Of a stretch of 64,000 nucleotides of DNA, positions 18,008 through 29,864 are shown piece after piece. The stretch's first letter is position 1; the number at the start of each line of letters is the position of its first letter. Under the pieces are notes generated by a model. It was not told where the DNA came from. It did not search any database and saw nothing but the letters and a program-made list of their open reading frames with translations. Made by a program: the position numbers and the translations under genes. This DNA comes from Chloracidobacterium sp. (GTDB lineage: Bacteria > Acidobacteriota > Blastocatellia > Pyrinomonadales > Pyrinomonadaceae), in the NCBI GenBank assembly GCA_016712045.1, contig JADJRV010000007.1:1-64000 (forward strand). Direction: 5' to 3'.

Positions 18008-19662
18008 ATGAAAGCTAAGTTCGTTTGTTTCTTTGTTGTTTTGTCGATATTTGTCCAGATGGCGGTCGGGCAGCGGGACGAGTTGGCGGGGTATAACGAT
18101 CCGCCGTCGCGGCTGCGTGCGGTGATCGAGCGTTTTGATGCGGATGTCGGGATACTGAACCGGTTTTATTCGGCGGGGACTTCGCCCAATAGGGCGGCGA
18201 GGTTTCGGCAGCTTTATTCGGACGGGCTAAGGGTGCTGGCGGGGCTGAAGCTTTGACGCTGAATCACGACGAGCAGGTCGATTATGTACTTTTTCAGAAT
18301 TACCTCGAGCACCATGAGCAAAGAGGCCTTGGGCGTACGGAGGCACAGCTTGCGGAGATGGCGTCGCTGATGCCTTTTGCGGCGACGATCAGCGACCTTG
18401 AAGATGCGCGGCGGCAGCTTACGCCAATCGATGCGGCAAAGTCGGCGGCGTTGCTCAATGACCTTGCGAAACGCATCGCCGCAGTGCAGCGGTCGTTCGA
18501 GCAGAAAGAATTGCCGAGCCCAAAACGCACCGTCGCCAATCGTGCCGCCCGCACTGTCGGCGAGCTGCGTAATGTGCTGCGGCGTTGGTACAGCTATTAC
18601 AATTTGTACGACCCGACGTTCACTTGGTGGTGCGAGTCTCCGTTTAAGGCGGCCGACGATGCTTTGGCAAAGTATCAGGGGTTTATAACTTCGCGGCTCG
18701 TCGGCATCGCGGCGGATGATAAGACGACGATCATCGGCGACCCGATCGGAAGGGAAGCGCTCGTTCAGGAACTGAAATTCGAGATGATCCCGTACACGCC
18801 CGAGGAGCTGATCGAGATCGCCAATAAGGAATTCGAATGGTGCGTTACGGAATTTAAAAAGGCGTCGCGTGAGATGGGCTACGGCGACGATTATATGAAG
18901 GCCATCGAGGCCGTCAAGCAGAAATACGTCGAGCCGGGCAAGCAGCCGGAACTGATCAAAAAGCTTGCGTACGAGGCGATCGAATACGTCGAAAAGAACG
19001 ATCTCGTTACCGTGCCAAAGATCGCACGCGACGGTTGGCGGATGGAGATGATGACGCCCGAACGCCAGCTTGTCGCGCCGTTTTTTCTCGGCGGCGAAAC
19101 GATCCTCGTATCATATCCGACCGACGGCATGACCCACGAGCAAAAGATGATGTCTATGCGCGGCAACAATCCGCATTTTGCCCGCGCCGTGACGCATCAC
19201 GAATTGATCCCCGGACACCACTTGCAAGGATTTATGGCACAGCGTCATCGTGCGTATCGCGGCGATTTCCGCACCCCTTTTAACACCGAGGGATGGGCTT
19301 TGTATTGGGAGTTTTTGCTGTGGGATCGCGGATTTAACAAAACGCCTGAGGACAAGATCGGCGCGTTGTTTTGGCGTTCGCACCGTGCGGCACGCATTAT
19401 ATTTAGCCTAAACTTTCATCTCGGCAACTGGACGCCGGAGCAGTGCGTCGATCTGCTCGTCAACAAGGTCGGTCATGAACGCGACAATGCTCTCGGCGAA
19501 GTGCGGCGGTCGTTCTCGGGAGATTACGGCCCGCTATATCAGATCGCGTATATGATGGGCGGGCTGCAGTTTCATCAGATGCACCGCGACCTCGTTGATG
19601 CTAAAAAGATGACGGACAGGCAGTTTCACGATGCCATTCTAAAGAAGGCCCTATCCCTGTAG
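18008..19662 (+). CDS. DUF885 family metallopeptidase-like protein (frameshift)
   Basis: The ATG at 18008 opens a signal peptide (ending VGQ); the GTG at 17996 is less likely. The frame breaks at about 18253 and continues as a 469-codon ORF to 19662, about 551 residues joined. DUF885 hallmarks include the HHELIPGHHLQ zinc-type motif, NTEGWALYWE and the C-terminal ALGEVRRSFSGDYGPLYQIAYMMGG block. The fold resembles gluzincin/M32-like helical peptidases. Exported; substrate unknown. One added base at the break restores GLKLLTLNHDEQVDY. Confidence 0.82.
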
Positions 19663-19749
19663 AGATGGTCCGGGCCGCATTGACGAACTAAAAACTTACG
19701 CGGGATTACAAGGCTAATTGGCGGTATTACAAACTAAATTAGCGAAGGA

Positions 19750-20928
19750 TTATTTTACCTTCGCCGAAACGCGCTCGAAATTGGCTTTGGCTGATTTGGC
19801 AAGATCGGCCTCGCCGTGGTCCTCGGCAAGTTTGTAGGCTTTCTCGTAGTTTTCCTTTGCTAGTTTAGTGTCGCCGTTCTTTTCATATCCGGCGGCGAGA
19901 CTGTCGTAGCAATTTGCGGCGTACGGATAACTTTCAACGTTTATTTTGAATGCCTCGATCGCTTCGGCGATCCGATTTGCCTTGAGCAACTGATGTCCCA
20001 TTTGATTTAGAGTTGTCTCAGGGATCGGAATTTTATATCCGAACCGCTCAGATAGCTTTTTGTAATGACTTTGCAGTTCTGCAACAGTACCGCCGGCAGG
20101 CTGCCAACCCGCGAAGATCTTTCGCATACCCGCATAATACGCAGGCAAAATGACGGAGCCGTGATTCTCATCCTTAAACTGTCGAAACTCGTATTCTAGG
20201 TCTTTGGGCTTTGACCGTTTGAGCAGATCCTGTAGAGCGTTAAAGGCTTTGAGATATGTCGGCTCATCTCCGACGGCGAAAAAGAATGTTTTGTTCCACT
20301 TTTTATCTTGCTTGAGGATCTCTTCGGTACGTTTGATGACGTAACTGTCGTCATACGCCAGAGCAGGACTTGCCGCGATGTAGGCGTTAAATAGCTCGGG
20401 CCGCGAAAAAAATGCATACATCGCAAATAACCCGCCGAGCGAATGTCCCGCGAATATCCGGTACGGCTGGGTGCGATAGGTTTTTTCTACCAGAGGTATG
20501 ACCTCGGTTTCGATGAACTGAAGAAATTTTGGCCCGCCGCCCACTCTCCCGCCTTTGCCGTCGTCCGTCGGCGTGAGATCACGTGAACGATCAGTATTCT
20601 GAATGCCGACAAGGATCATTTCGGGCATCATTCCGCTCCATGCCTGTTGCTCGATGATCCCGGCCATCATCGCGTTCTGGGGCGGATGAGCGTCTAACAT
20701 ATAAACCACGGGATACCTGCTTATCCCCCGCTCATAGTCAGCGGGCACGCGGACGAGAATGGTTCTCTCTTCGTTTAAGACGGTAGAGCTTATTTTGTAT
20801 CGCGTATGGACGACGCTCGCAACAAGCTGAGGCTGTGCATTGGCAGTGCCACAGAATATTAGGCCTACAAACAGCAAGAGAAAATGTGCGAACGCACAAA
20901 CCACAAATAACATCGTTTGTTTTAACAT
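19750..20928 (-). CDS. secreted esterase (PF00756-like) with C-terminal TPR
   Basis: 392 residues from the ATG at 20928, which begins a long hydrophobic signal (MLFVVCAFAHFLLLFVG); the frame extends upstream to 21087 but that part is an AT-rich spacer translation. The alpha/beta-hydrolase domain (about 45-275) shows RYPVVYMLDAH, the nucleophile GHSLGG and a late His in NHGS, as in enterochelin-esterase/esterase-D relatives. A C-terminal tetratricopeptide segment (about 320-385, NCYDSLAAGYEKNGD) is attached, a combination seen in several Bacteroidota/Acidobacteriota esterases. Divergent from the M28 peptidase with about 150 bp between. Ligand unknown. Confidence 0.8.
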   Translation of the reverse strand: MLKQTMLFVVCAFAHFLLLFVGLIFCGTANAQPQLVASVVHTRYKISSTVLNEERTILVRVPADYERGISRYPVVYMLDAHPPQNAMMAGIIEQQAWSGMMPEMILVGIQNTDRSRDLTPTDDGKGGRVGGGPKFLQFIETEVIPLVEKTYRTQPYRIFAGHSLGGLFAMYAFFSRPELFNAYIAASPALAYDDSYVIKRTEEILKQDKKWNKTFFFAVGDEPTYLKAFNALQDLLKRSKPKDLEYEFRQFKDENHGSVILPAYYAGMRKIFAGWQPAGGTVAELQSHYKKLSERFGYKIPIPETTLNQMGHQLLKANRIAEAIEAFKINVESYPYAANCYDSLAAGYEKNGDTKLAKENYEKAYKLAEDHGEADLAKSAKANFERVSAKVK

Positions 20929-21076
20929 AATGACGAGATCCCGAAATATTTTTAATGTCTTAGATGCATTATCGTATACAAGGTTGTCGAAGCTCAGGAT
21001 GTATACGGTTAGGATCAGAAAATAGAACGAGAATTGCAAAACAAATTGGCAGAGAACTGCGTTAAATAAACTAACT

Positions 21077-22476
21077 ATGAAACACAATTATTTCAAACGA
21101 ACCATTGCCATCGCTGCTCTGCTGCTGGCGGCGAACATATTTAGCCTGGCTCAATCAGACGGCAAATCGACGATCGACGAGACAAATGTTCGAGCGGAGA
21201 TGAACTTTCTCGCAGGTGATGCGATGCAAGGACGCGGGAGCGGGACGATGTTCGAGCGTATCGCCGCCGAATATATCGGGTCGCAGTTTATGCAGTTTGG
21301 TTTGGATCCGGCAGGCGAAATGGGCCTCGACGGCAAACAAACGTATGTTCAAACGGTAAATATTCCCGGCCGCGAAGAGCTAAAGACGATCCGAATTAAG
21401 GGCGAAGCGGGACGGTCCATCGTTTTGGCAAAGATCTCGTAGTTTTTGCCCTTACATCGAAACAGATCAGCGGTGAACTCCAGCGGGCAAAGCCGGGAGA
21501 TACCCTGAAAAAAGGAGCGATCGTGCTGCTTATGCTCGGGCCGGATGAAGAATTTGACAAGATCCAACCATCTGTCGCCGATATGATGAAAGCGGGTCCA
21601 GCGGCCATAGTTATGGTGGAGACTAAAGAGCTTCGCGAAAACTGGAGCGAAGTCGCACAAAGGCGTTCGCCTGTCTCGAGACGTGGCGGGGCAAGCTTGA
21701 TGGCAGTTTCGAGTGACGCTGTAAAGGCTCTGTCCGGCGTCACTGACGGAACGATGGTAGAATTTGAGACCGAATTTGCTACGGGAAAAGGCACTCAGAC
21801 GTGGAACGCGATGGGCAAGATAACGGGTAGCGATAAGGCTTTGGCGTCCGAGGTCATTCTGCTGACATCGCATCTCGATCATTTAGGCGTGCGAGATAAT
21901 GCACCCGGCGAGGACAAGATATTTAATGGTGCGGATGACGATGCGTCCGGTTCGGTCGCCGTGTTGGAACTTGCGCGGGTGCTGGGCCGCGGTAAGCGTC
22001 CAAAACGGACGGTGTATTTTGTTTGTTTTGGCTCTGAAGAGGCCGGCGGTTACGGCGCAACCTATTTCGTCAACAATATGCCGTTTCCGAAAGAGAAACT
22101 TGTCGCGAATCTCGAGTTTGAAATGATCGGTCGCCCGGACGCAAAAGTTAAAGCCGAGGAACTGTGGCTGACCGGTTATGAACGCTCAAACCTCGGGCCG
22201 GAGCTAGCAAAGCGCGGGGCAAAGCTTGTGCAAGATCCGCATCCCGATCAGAATTTCTTTTTTCGCTCGGATAATATCCAGCTGGCAAAGGCGGGGATCA
22301 TTGCTCACACGGTGTCGAGTTTTGGGCTACACACCGACTATCACAAGGCGAGCGACGAGGCAAAGACCATCGATTTTAGCCACATGACTCGGTCGATCAA
22401 TTCGATGGTCAAACCGGTGGAGTGGCTGATAAATTCAAATTTCAAACCAACATGGAACGAAGGCAAAAAGCCGTAA
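21077..22476 (+). CDS. M28 family zinc aminopeptidase (frameshift)
   Basis: A signal peptide (about 1-26) is followed by a pro/PA-like part. The frame breaks at about 21427, where a T is missing from TTTT; restoring it gives IVFGKDLVVFALTSKQI. The peptidase domain then shows the metal ligands in SHLDHLGV, NGADDDASGSVA, the GSEEAGGYGA catalytic Glu and the C-terminal SFGLHTDYHKASDEAKTI with the last His. About 466 residues. Exported exopeptidase cleaving N-terminal residues of peptides. Divergent from the esterase-TPR gene. Confidence 0.87.
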
Positions 22477-22485
22477 GTAAGATTA

Positions 22486-22555
22486 CCCACGGAACACGCG
22501 AAAGTCACGAAATAAAGAAGTTCTTATTTTTAGTGGATTTCGCGTGTTTCGCGGG
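22486..22555. terminator. bidirectional hairpin between convergent genes
   Basis: A 23-base left arm (22486-22508, core AACACGCGAAA) pairs with 22533-22555 (core TTTCGCGTGTT) with few mismatches. It lies between the M28 gene and the convergent membrane-protein gene. The same style of CACGCGAAA palindrome recurs at 15671-15736. Confidence 0.65.
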
Positions 22556-22562
22556 AAAATTC

Positions 22563-22965
22563 TTATCTAGCGAGGCGGTGGCCAAAGAGCGTTACGGGAA
22601 CGAACATCAACAGGCCGATTATGATGAACCAAATCGGCTGGCCGGGTAGCATAAAGATGTTGCCGATCATGCCCAGCGTCAAGATCGTGCCGACGATAAC
22701 CGGCAGCGTAATGCCTTGCGAAACCTGCCGGCTCATCTTTGTAACGATAAATCCCCCCGCGAAAGAGGCGAGAAAATAGCCGATCAGCACGATCACATAA
22801 CCGAGCGGCGGCACGTGTGCCATAAAATCTCGGAGCCGGACCGGAGTCTTCCATGATCTCAGCACTGGGCGGCATGACGACAAGTGTATTGACCATTTCG
22901 ACGATCATCATAATGCCGAACGAAACGATCAGGGCGACGACTACGGACAAAATTTTACGTCCCAT
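22563..22965 (-). CDS. four-helix membrane protein, unknown function (frameshift)
   Basis: The ATG at 22965 follows GGAGG at good spacing and opens a helix (ILSVVVALIVSFGIMMIVEM). After MPPSAEIMED the frame shifts (about 22855) to continue as VPPLGYVIVLIGYFLASFAGGFIV and two further helices ending GHRLAR. About 134 residues, four membrane segments, Cys-free. Small membrane proteins of this pattern are common and unassigned in this group; I cannot give a function. Confidence 0.6.
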
Positions 22966-23115
22966 ACTTACCTCCGGTGGATAGATCGACTTTAACAACG
23001 AACGCTCTTATTTATACCCAAACAACCTCGCAAGTCAAGCATTTCAGGACATGGGCAATAGGTGTGGTTTTGGTTCGGCAAACAATATAAAATATTTTTC
23101 GTAAGTGATAAGTCT

Positions 23116-23129
23116 GTACCTAGTACCCT
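23116..23129. repeat. two-unit heptamer repeat before kinase gene
   Basis: GTACCTA GTACCCT, ten bases before the kinase ATG at 23139. One of several 7-nt period repeats in the window. Confidence 0.35.
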
Positions 23130-23138
23130 GAGCTATCG

Positions 23139-26100
23139 ATGACACCGGAACGCTGGCACCAGATAGAGGAGATCTTTCACGAGGCTTTAGACCTCGATGG
23201 GGGACCCCGCGCAAAATTCATAAAAAAGAAAGCCGGCGATGACGCGGAACTGAAAGCCGAGGTCGAACGACTGTTGTCGCAGTTTGACGAGGCTAGCAGT
23301 TTTATCGAACAGCCGCTCTACGACAGCGCCAAAAACGCCGTTCTCTCGTCCTTGCTTGATGAAACCGATGAAGACCCGATGGTCGGAACCGTGCTTGGAA
23401 ACTATCGCATCGAACGTGAAGTCGGCCGCGGGGGCATGGGCGCCGTGTACGAAGCGTATCGTGCGGACGGTGAGTTTCGGCTGCGGGTTGCGTTAAAGGT
23501 AGTAAAGCGGGGCGTCGATACTGACTTTGTTTTGCGGCGGTTTCGGAACGAACGGCAGATCCTGGCGGCGTTTGACCACCCGTTCATCACGCGGCTGATC
23601 GATGGCGGTTCGACACCGGACGGGCGGCCGTATTTTGTGATGGAGTTTATCGACGGCCAGACGCTTTATCGGTATTGCGATAAAAATCGTCTTTCGATCG
23701 ATCAACGGCTCGAACTATTTTGCCGCATTTGCGAGCCGGTCGAGTACGCCCATCAAAAACTGATCATACACCGCGACCTCAAACCGTCAAATATCTTTAT
23801 CACGAACGACGGTTCGCCGCGTCTGCTGGATTTTGGAATCGCAAAGCTGCTCGATCCGGATATGGCTTCGGACACTCTGGAGCCGACCGCAACAGCGTTG
23901 CGGATGATGACCGTTGACTATGCCAGTCCCGAACAGGTTCGCGGAGAGAGAGTTACATATTCGACCGATGTTTATAGTCTCGGCGTCATCCTTTTGGAGC
24001 TGCGCACGGGTTATCGGCCTTATAGATTGCAGAGCCGCTCGCCGCATGATGTTGCCAGAGCGATTTGCGACGATGAGCCGATCCTGCCAAGCGTGGCAGC
24101 GTCCGGTAGAAAACGAAGTTTCCGTGGTCAGGGTAAATCCCTCCGCACCGACGCTTACAGGTTCATTTGGCCCTTATCTTGGGACGCCGGAGCAACTCGC
24201 CGCTCAGCTTCGCGGTAATCTCGATAACATCATTTTGAAGGCCTTGAGCAAAACGCCGGATGAGCGTTATTCGTCGGTCGCTGATTTTCGCCAAGACATC
24301 GAGTGTCACCTCAGAGGTGAGACCGTCGCAATACCGATTGAATTTCCTCGCCTGACAAAACGCCGAGCCGCGGATAGAGATGACTCAACTCTTGCTCGCC
24401 GTCCTGCCGTTGAGCGTGCTAAATGGGCCGAGCGGAGAAAGCACCGACGAAGCTTATCTCACGGTCGGACTCGCGGACGCGATCATTACTCGGTTGACTA
24501 GCGTCAGAAAGCTGACAGTCCGGCCGACAAGCTCGATCACACGGTACCACGAACATCATATAAATCCGTTTCGAGCCGGCATGGAGCTTGGGGTCGATTA
24601 CGTACTCGACGGCAGGCTTCGGAGGTTCGGCGACCGCTTACGTATATCGCTCCAGCTGCTTGATGTAAAGAATTTTACCGCGATTTGGGCAGGGCAATTT
24701 GACGAACTGTTGACTGACGTCCTCGAACTCGAAGACGCGATCTCGGAACAGGTGGCGGCAGCTCTGATACCTCAACTAACAGGTGAGGACAGACAAAAGC
24801 TTGCTAAACGAGGCACCAACGACCCGAAGGCGTATGAGGCATATTTGCGGGGACGTTTCTATTGGAACCAATTTACCGTCGAATCATTTGGTAAAGCGAT
24901 CGAATCTTTTAAAGAGGCGGCGACCCTCGATCCCGATTATGCCCTTGCCCATGTAGGGATCGCGGACTTTTATATTTGGGGTAATATTTACGGGCTTATT
25001 CCGGCAAAAGAGTATTATGAGAACGCTGACCGGGCACTCGAACGCGCGTTGTCGATCGATGATCAATTAGGTGAGGCCTACGCCTCGTTGGCGCTCGTGA
25101 TGAACAATCGCTTTCGTCGTGTCGAGTCCGAACGGTTGATGCTCAAAGCCCTGGACCTTGTACCCCATTATCCACATACATACGAATGGTATAGTGCTCT
25201 GCTGATCTCATCCGGCCGCTATGACGAAGGGATCCGATCCGTCCGTAAGGCCGAAGATCTTGACCCTTTATCGCTACGTACGAAGACCCTCGTCGCCTGG
25301 ACGATATATCAGACCGGCGATCTGCAGGCATCTCTCGCTAAGGCCGAAGAGATCATCAGTCTCGAAGATACCTATCCACAAGGCCATCTGCAGCGGGGGA
25401 ATATCCTGATCGAGTTGGGCCGGGCCGACGAGGCAGTTGGAGAGATACAGCGGGCGTTGGAACTTATGCCTGGTTCGGCGTTGGTCCAATATTACCTATG
25501 CTTTGCCCTCGTGGCTGCGGGGCGTCACGATGAGGCTGTTAAACTCGCCGATGAAATGGAGGCCACGGCTGCGACCGGCTATGTTAAACCGATGTTTCTC
25601 GGACTGTCACGGGTTGCGACCGGTGAATACGACAAGGCGTTTCCTTACTTGAGTGCCGCCGTGGACGAGTTTGATCCTTGGCTCGTGTGGCTTGAGAGCG
25701 AGCCTAAGCTTGAGCCGATCCGGTCGGACCTCCAATATGCCGAGCTAGTCGCGAGGACAAAGATCGACGAAGGTGCGATCGCGATCGACAGTCGGCTCAG
25801 CCGTATAACGGGCGGTACTCGCCGTCTGCACGAAGCTCCGACCATACCGGGTCCGGATATGCCAACCGGCGACCTGCCTCAAAGTTTTGCACGTCGGCAT
25901 CGGATAAAGTTTGCGGTCTCGGCGATCCTCGCAGTATTGCTCGCGGCGGGGCACCTTGCGGGAATAATTCAGTTCTCGGTAAGTCGGGGTGATCGCAGGT
26001 TACTTAGCGAGACCCAAGCTGCAGCGCGTACGATCGCGGTACTGCCGTTCGAAAACGCGACCGGAGACGCGGCAAACGATTTCATTTCCGACGGTATGAG

Positions 26101-27391
26101 TGATGGGCTGATCAGCCGGCTGGTCAGCTATCCTGAGATACGCAACGTCACGCGGGCATCGACATCTATCTATAGATCCAAACAGATGGATCCGCGAGCG
26201 ATCGGACGGGAACTGGGCGTAGACGGCGTGCTGACCGGAACACTTACGATCAAGGGCGATGAATTTACGTTGAATACAAAGCTGATCAACGTCGCTGACG
26301 GAAAGCAGCTTTATTCGATGTTCTTTTCCGATAAGGCAGATAAGATATTGGATCTCCAAGATCAACTGATCTCGCTGACGCTAGACAAACTCGAGCTAAA
26401 AGCCGATGATCGAGCCGCGTCTAAACCCAAAAGTTATACTGAAAATAATGAGGCGTTCTCTCAATTTTTGAAGGGTGAATTCAGCCGCCAGAAGGGCACG
26501 CCGGCCGGGACGACCGAAAGTATCAAGTTTTATAAACAGGCGATCGAACTCGATCCCAATTATGCGCTGGCGTACCAGGGGCTGGCTCTAGCTTATCGCA
26601 TAGCCCCGGCGTACGGCACGCACACGCCTCAAGAGGCCTATCCCGCAGCAAAAGATTGGGCGATGAAAGCGTTAGCGATCGATCCTACGCTCGGTTCGGC
26701 ACATGTTCCGCTTGCGTCGATCAAATTTGTGTGGGATTGGGACTTTGCCGGAGCAGAAGCCGAGTACAAAGAAGCGATCAGGCTATCTCCAAACAACGCC
26801 GAGGCCCATTACAGCTACGGCAATGCTCTGGTGGCATTGGGCCGCGCAGATGATGCTCTTACCGAATTGAGGATCGCCCAACAGCTCGATCCACTGTCAA
26901 ACACGATCGCATCGAATACTGCGTGGGCGTTGTACATCGCCGACCGCCTGGATGAGGCGGAGGCACAGATACGTCAGGTGCTTGCTCGCGACCCAAATTT
27001 CGCTCGAGCACACCTAGTACTCGGAGAGATCTACCTCGAACGAGGAAAGTATGACCTTGCGATCTCTTCGTTTCAGAACTCTAAACAACTAGCGGGCGAC
27101 CCGCTGACCGATATGGCGATCGGACACGCATACGGGGTTGCGGGGCGATCAGCGGAAGCCAAGAAGATCGCTGCGGAACTCGAAGCTAAGGTAATGAAAA
27201 AGGAAGTTTCGGCGTTTTTGCCCGCAGTTGTTTACGCCGGGCTAAATGAAAAGGACAAATCATTTTACTGGCTCGAACGCGCCTATCAAGAACGATCCAA
27301 TTGGTTAACGTTATTAAAAGTGGGCCGCCGTATGAAAAATCTTCACGGCGACCCGAGGTTTGGCGACCTACTCAAACGCATTGGCTTCTAG
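23139..27391 (+). CDS. Ser/Thr protein kinase with two TolB-like/TPR modules (two frame breaks)
   Basis: About 1416 residues joined; breaks at about 24107 and 24395. The N-terminus is the acidobacterial leader (MTPERWHQIEEIFHEAL), then a Hanks-type kinase (about 85-370: GRGGMGAVY, VALKVV, HRDLKPSN, DFGIAK, YASPEQ). Next comes a TolB-N-like domain (LAVLPLSVLNG, VDYVLDGRLRR), TPR repeats, a membrane helix (KFAVSAILAVLLAAGHLAGI) and then a second TolB-like domain (IAVLPFENATGD, GVDGVLTGTL) plus more TPRs. The kinase is probably cytoplasmic; whichever module lies beyond the helix would be outside. The usual layout is kinase-helix-one module, so the duplicated module is unusual. Signals and substrates unknown. 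The second break falls at the kinase/module junction, so the fusion should be checked. Confidence 0.8.
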
Positions 27392-27406
27392 CCAAGTTTT
27401 GGCTAG
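27388..27406. terminator. short hairpin across the two convergent stop codons
   Basis: CTAGCCAA (27388-27395) and TTGGCTAG (27399-27406) with a 3-nt loop, spanning the ends of the kinase gene and the convergent lipase-like gene. There is no clear T run. Confidence 0.4.
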
Positions 27407-29752
27407 CGAGCAGCGTCTTTCCAAGCTGCAATGAGAGCACCCAAGTCCATGTCCGAAGTATTCTCCAGCCTTAATTTCCAAGCTGATTTTACAGTCAGTT
27501 TGTCGTAGAAAATTGAACGAAACAATCCGTTTGCCTCGGCTGTTTTGGCCAGATTTTTGCCCACGATCTCACCGTTTTCGTTGATAAGCGTAAAAGAAAT
27601 GTCGCTCGGTGCCATAAATGTCAGTCCGAAATTGTTTGCCTGTTCGATAGGAATCTCGATCTCTATCGATTGTTTTGCAGCAAGCGTTAATCTCTTGGCA
27701 AAATCAGGACGAAAGTCAGACGTGGAGTTTGGCCCGGTCGCGATCGCTTGCGGTTCCGACGAGTAACGAGCATTCATGAAAAATGCACCATATTGATTTG
27801 AAGCTATCGGGCCGCTGGGAAATTCATCCCGGCTTGGCGGTACTGGATCGTGGTTGCCCTTCGGCCCGATAGCCAAATGTGGTTTTACGAAGCTTGAAAA
27901 AACAGCCGCTCCTTTAGTATTGTGGCCATACGTTCTTATGTAATTTGAAAGTTCAGAACTTCCAGTCATTTCGTAGTGCAAACTGTCCGTTAGCGCCGTA
28001 TCAGTAATTTTCCATTGAGCCGACGGAACGGGCACAAAACCGTCATTGGGGACGAGCGTTTTGCACGTTACAGGCAATGGGTTTCCCGCAAGTGCGGAAA
28101 ACTTTACGCCTTTCCGGGACAGATTTGTTTGGTTAAACGCGGCAACTGCATCTTGGGTCATTTCCTGAACAACCCGAGGGCTCGTGCCTGTCATTGAAAA
28201 GGCAAAATTCATCACATCGGCACACGGAGTTCCGGTGTTTGGCGTTCCGAGCATCAATAAATGAGCGATCTGCGGACGGCCATTTTCTAAAGTCGTCGGC
28301 ATCAACTGGTTAATGTAATAACGTGCGATCAATCCGCCGATGGAATGAGCAACAACATCTACTTGCCACGCATTGCGGTCCTCTTGTGCGTATTTGATGT
28401 ATTTCTTTAGCGTTTCCGCATTTTGAGGCGTCGAATTTGTTTGTTCATCAGAAAGCGGATCCCTGCCGGTGTTGATGATGCCAACATCGGTTCGTTCGCC
28501 GACCGGAAATGCTTTCCAATCATAAGAGTGGACGGTGGTGAAAATATTCTGCCACGCTTCAAACTGCTTCCAATGGCTCCACGCACCGTGGATCAGCACG
28601 ACAGGTTTTGGGGCGACCTTGATATTTTTGGTGATTTCGTCAATTTTCTTGCCGCTTTCTTCGAGTTCGGCTTTGATGCGTTGGACGAGTCTCGGACGAC
28701 CATCATCAAACCAGGCGTAACCACTCGAATTCCAGACAAATTCGACCTCTTTCTCCTCGCCCGGATCAACCTTGACCGAAACAACTATGTCCCGCAGCGG
28801 TTCGTCTTTCCTGGCTCCGTCCCATTTGTCACCTTTGTAGGTTTCTAAAAACCGGACATCGCCGTATTTTGTCTCGCCTGACAGATTCAAAACCTTGGCT
28901 TTGATCCGGACGAGATTACCGTCGGTCGTACCTTTTAGTTCGCTAATTTCGTGCCAATCATTCCATGTTGGGAATTTCATATCTTCAAACATCATATCGG
29001 TAATGCGAAGCGGCGAACCGCATCTTTGCAGGTTCCATGTGATCGTTTCGGTAATGCCGACAACCGTTTGCGAATAGCTGCCCGAAATGCGGTTTGGGTC
29101 AGACGGATTGACCCGGTCTGTGCCAATTGATGAGAGAGAATTGCCTTGAATATTGGTCGGAGTCGTGGGTAAAGATAGATTTTTACCCTCTTTCGAGGTG
29201 CATTGTCCGCTAAAAACTGAGGTTTCTGAGCCCGTAATTTTGCCCTTGATCTCGGGCAAGCCAACGCCTACGGTGTATGTTCCGTCAGAATTTACGCCAA
29301 CTGAAACATTTGCCTCGCCTGTTCCGTTTCCGGTGATCTCGCTTTTACTCGTAAATACACCGGACATCTCGCGCCACGTCTTGCCTTTGTCACACGAATT
29401 TTTTTCGGTTGCTTTGCTAGTTTCGCTGGTGGAATATTTGTGATCTATCGTCGCTTTGCCAATGCTCGAATTGTTTTTTTCGGGCGATTCGATTACGACC
29501 ACCGACGCCTTGTAATCAAGTTTCATCTCAAACTGCCGCCGGTCCTGGCCACGTGCTGAAACCCGGTCGACGGTTTTGCTATCGGTCATCGATTGCGTTT
29601 TTGTGTATGTGATCGTGCCAGTCCACGCTCCCGAGCATTTGGCCCTTGATGCCACTGGCGTAGGATTTTTCTGACCCACTGCCAACGAGTGAAAAACTGA
29701 GAACTATTAGTAAAACCGTTATTTGCCGTATAAATATTAATCCGCTTTGCAT
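27403..29752 (-). CDS. large secreted lipase/PGAP1-like alpha/beta-hydrolase (frameshift)
   Basis: The real start is probably the ATG at 29752, giving a signal peptide (LIFIRQITVLLIVLSFSL); the frame then breaks at about 29685 and continues for 760 codons. About 782 residues. The N-terminal ~340 residues are beta-rich with four cysteines and no family I recognise. The hydrolase core follows: VVLIHGAWSHW, nucleophile in VVAHSIGGLIARYY, LGTPNTGTP, and a later NDGFVPV. The C-terminus is a small beta domain (LRLENTSDMD). It resembles PGAP1/lipase-type esterases. A bipartite motif shared with two other genes lies 19 bases upstream of the start. Confidence 0.72.
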
Positions 29753-29771
29753 ATTGAAAATACCTCTATTT

Positions 29772-29803
29772 GTTAAAGCGGATTTCAAGCGAGAAAAGTA
29801 TCA
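29772..29803 (-). promoter_or_regulatory. bipartite motif copy 3 (TGATACTTTT-N13-CGCTTTAAC)
   Basis: Minus strand, 19 bases before the lipase ATG. Both half sites and the 13-base spacing equal the copies at 31356-31387 and 32071-32102, with one base different in the right half. Probably an alternative-sigma promoter. Confidence 0.65.
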
Positions 29804-29808
29804 TAGGT

Positions 29809-29840
29809 TAAAAAAAAAGGCGGTGAATTTCTTCACCGCC
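29809..29840 (-). terminator. intrinsic terminator
   Basis: GGCGGTGAA/TTCACCGCC with loop TTTC on the plus strand. On the minus strand the stem is followed by nine T, just behind the secreted-protein gene at 29865-31301. Confidence 0.85.
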
Positions 29841-29864
29841 TAAACTGATTTGATTAGCAGATCT

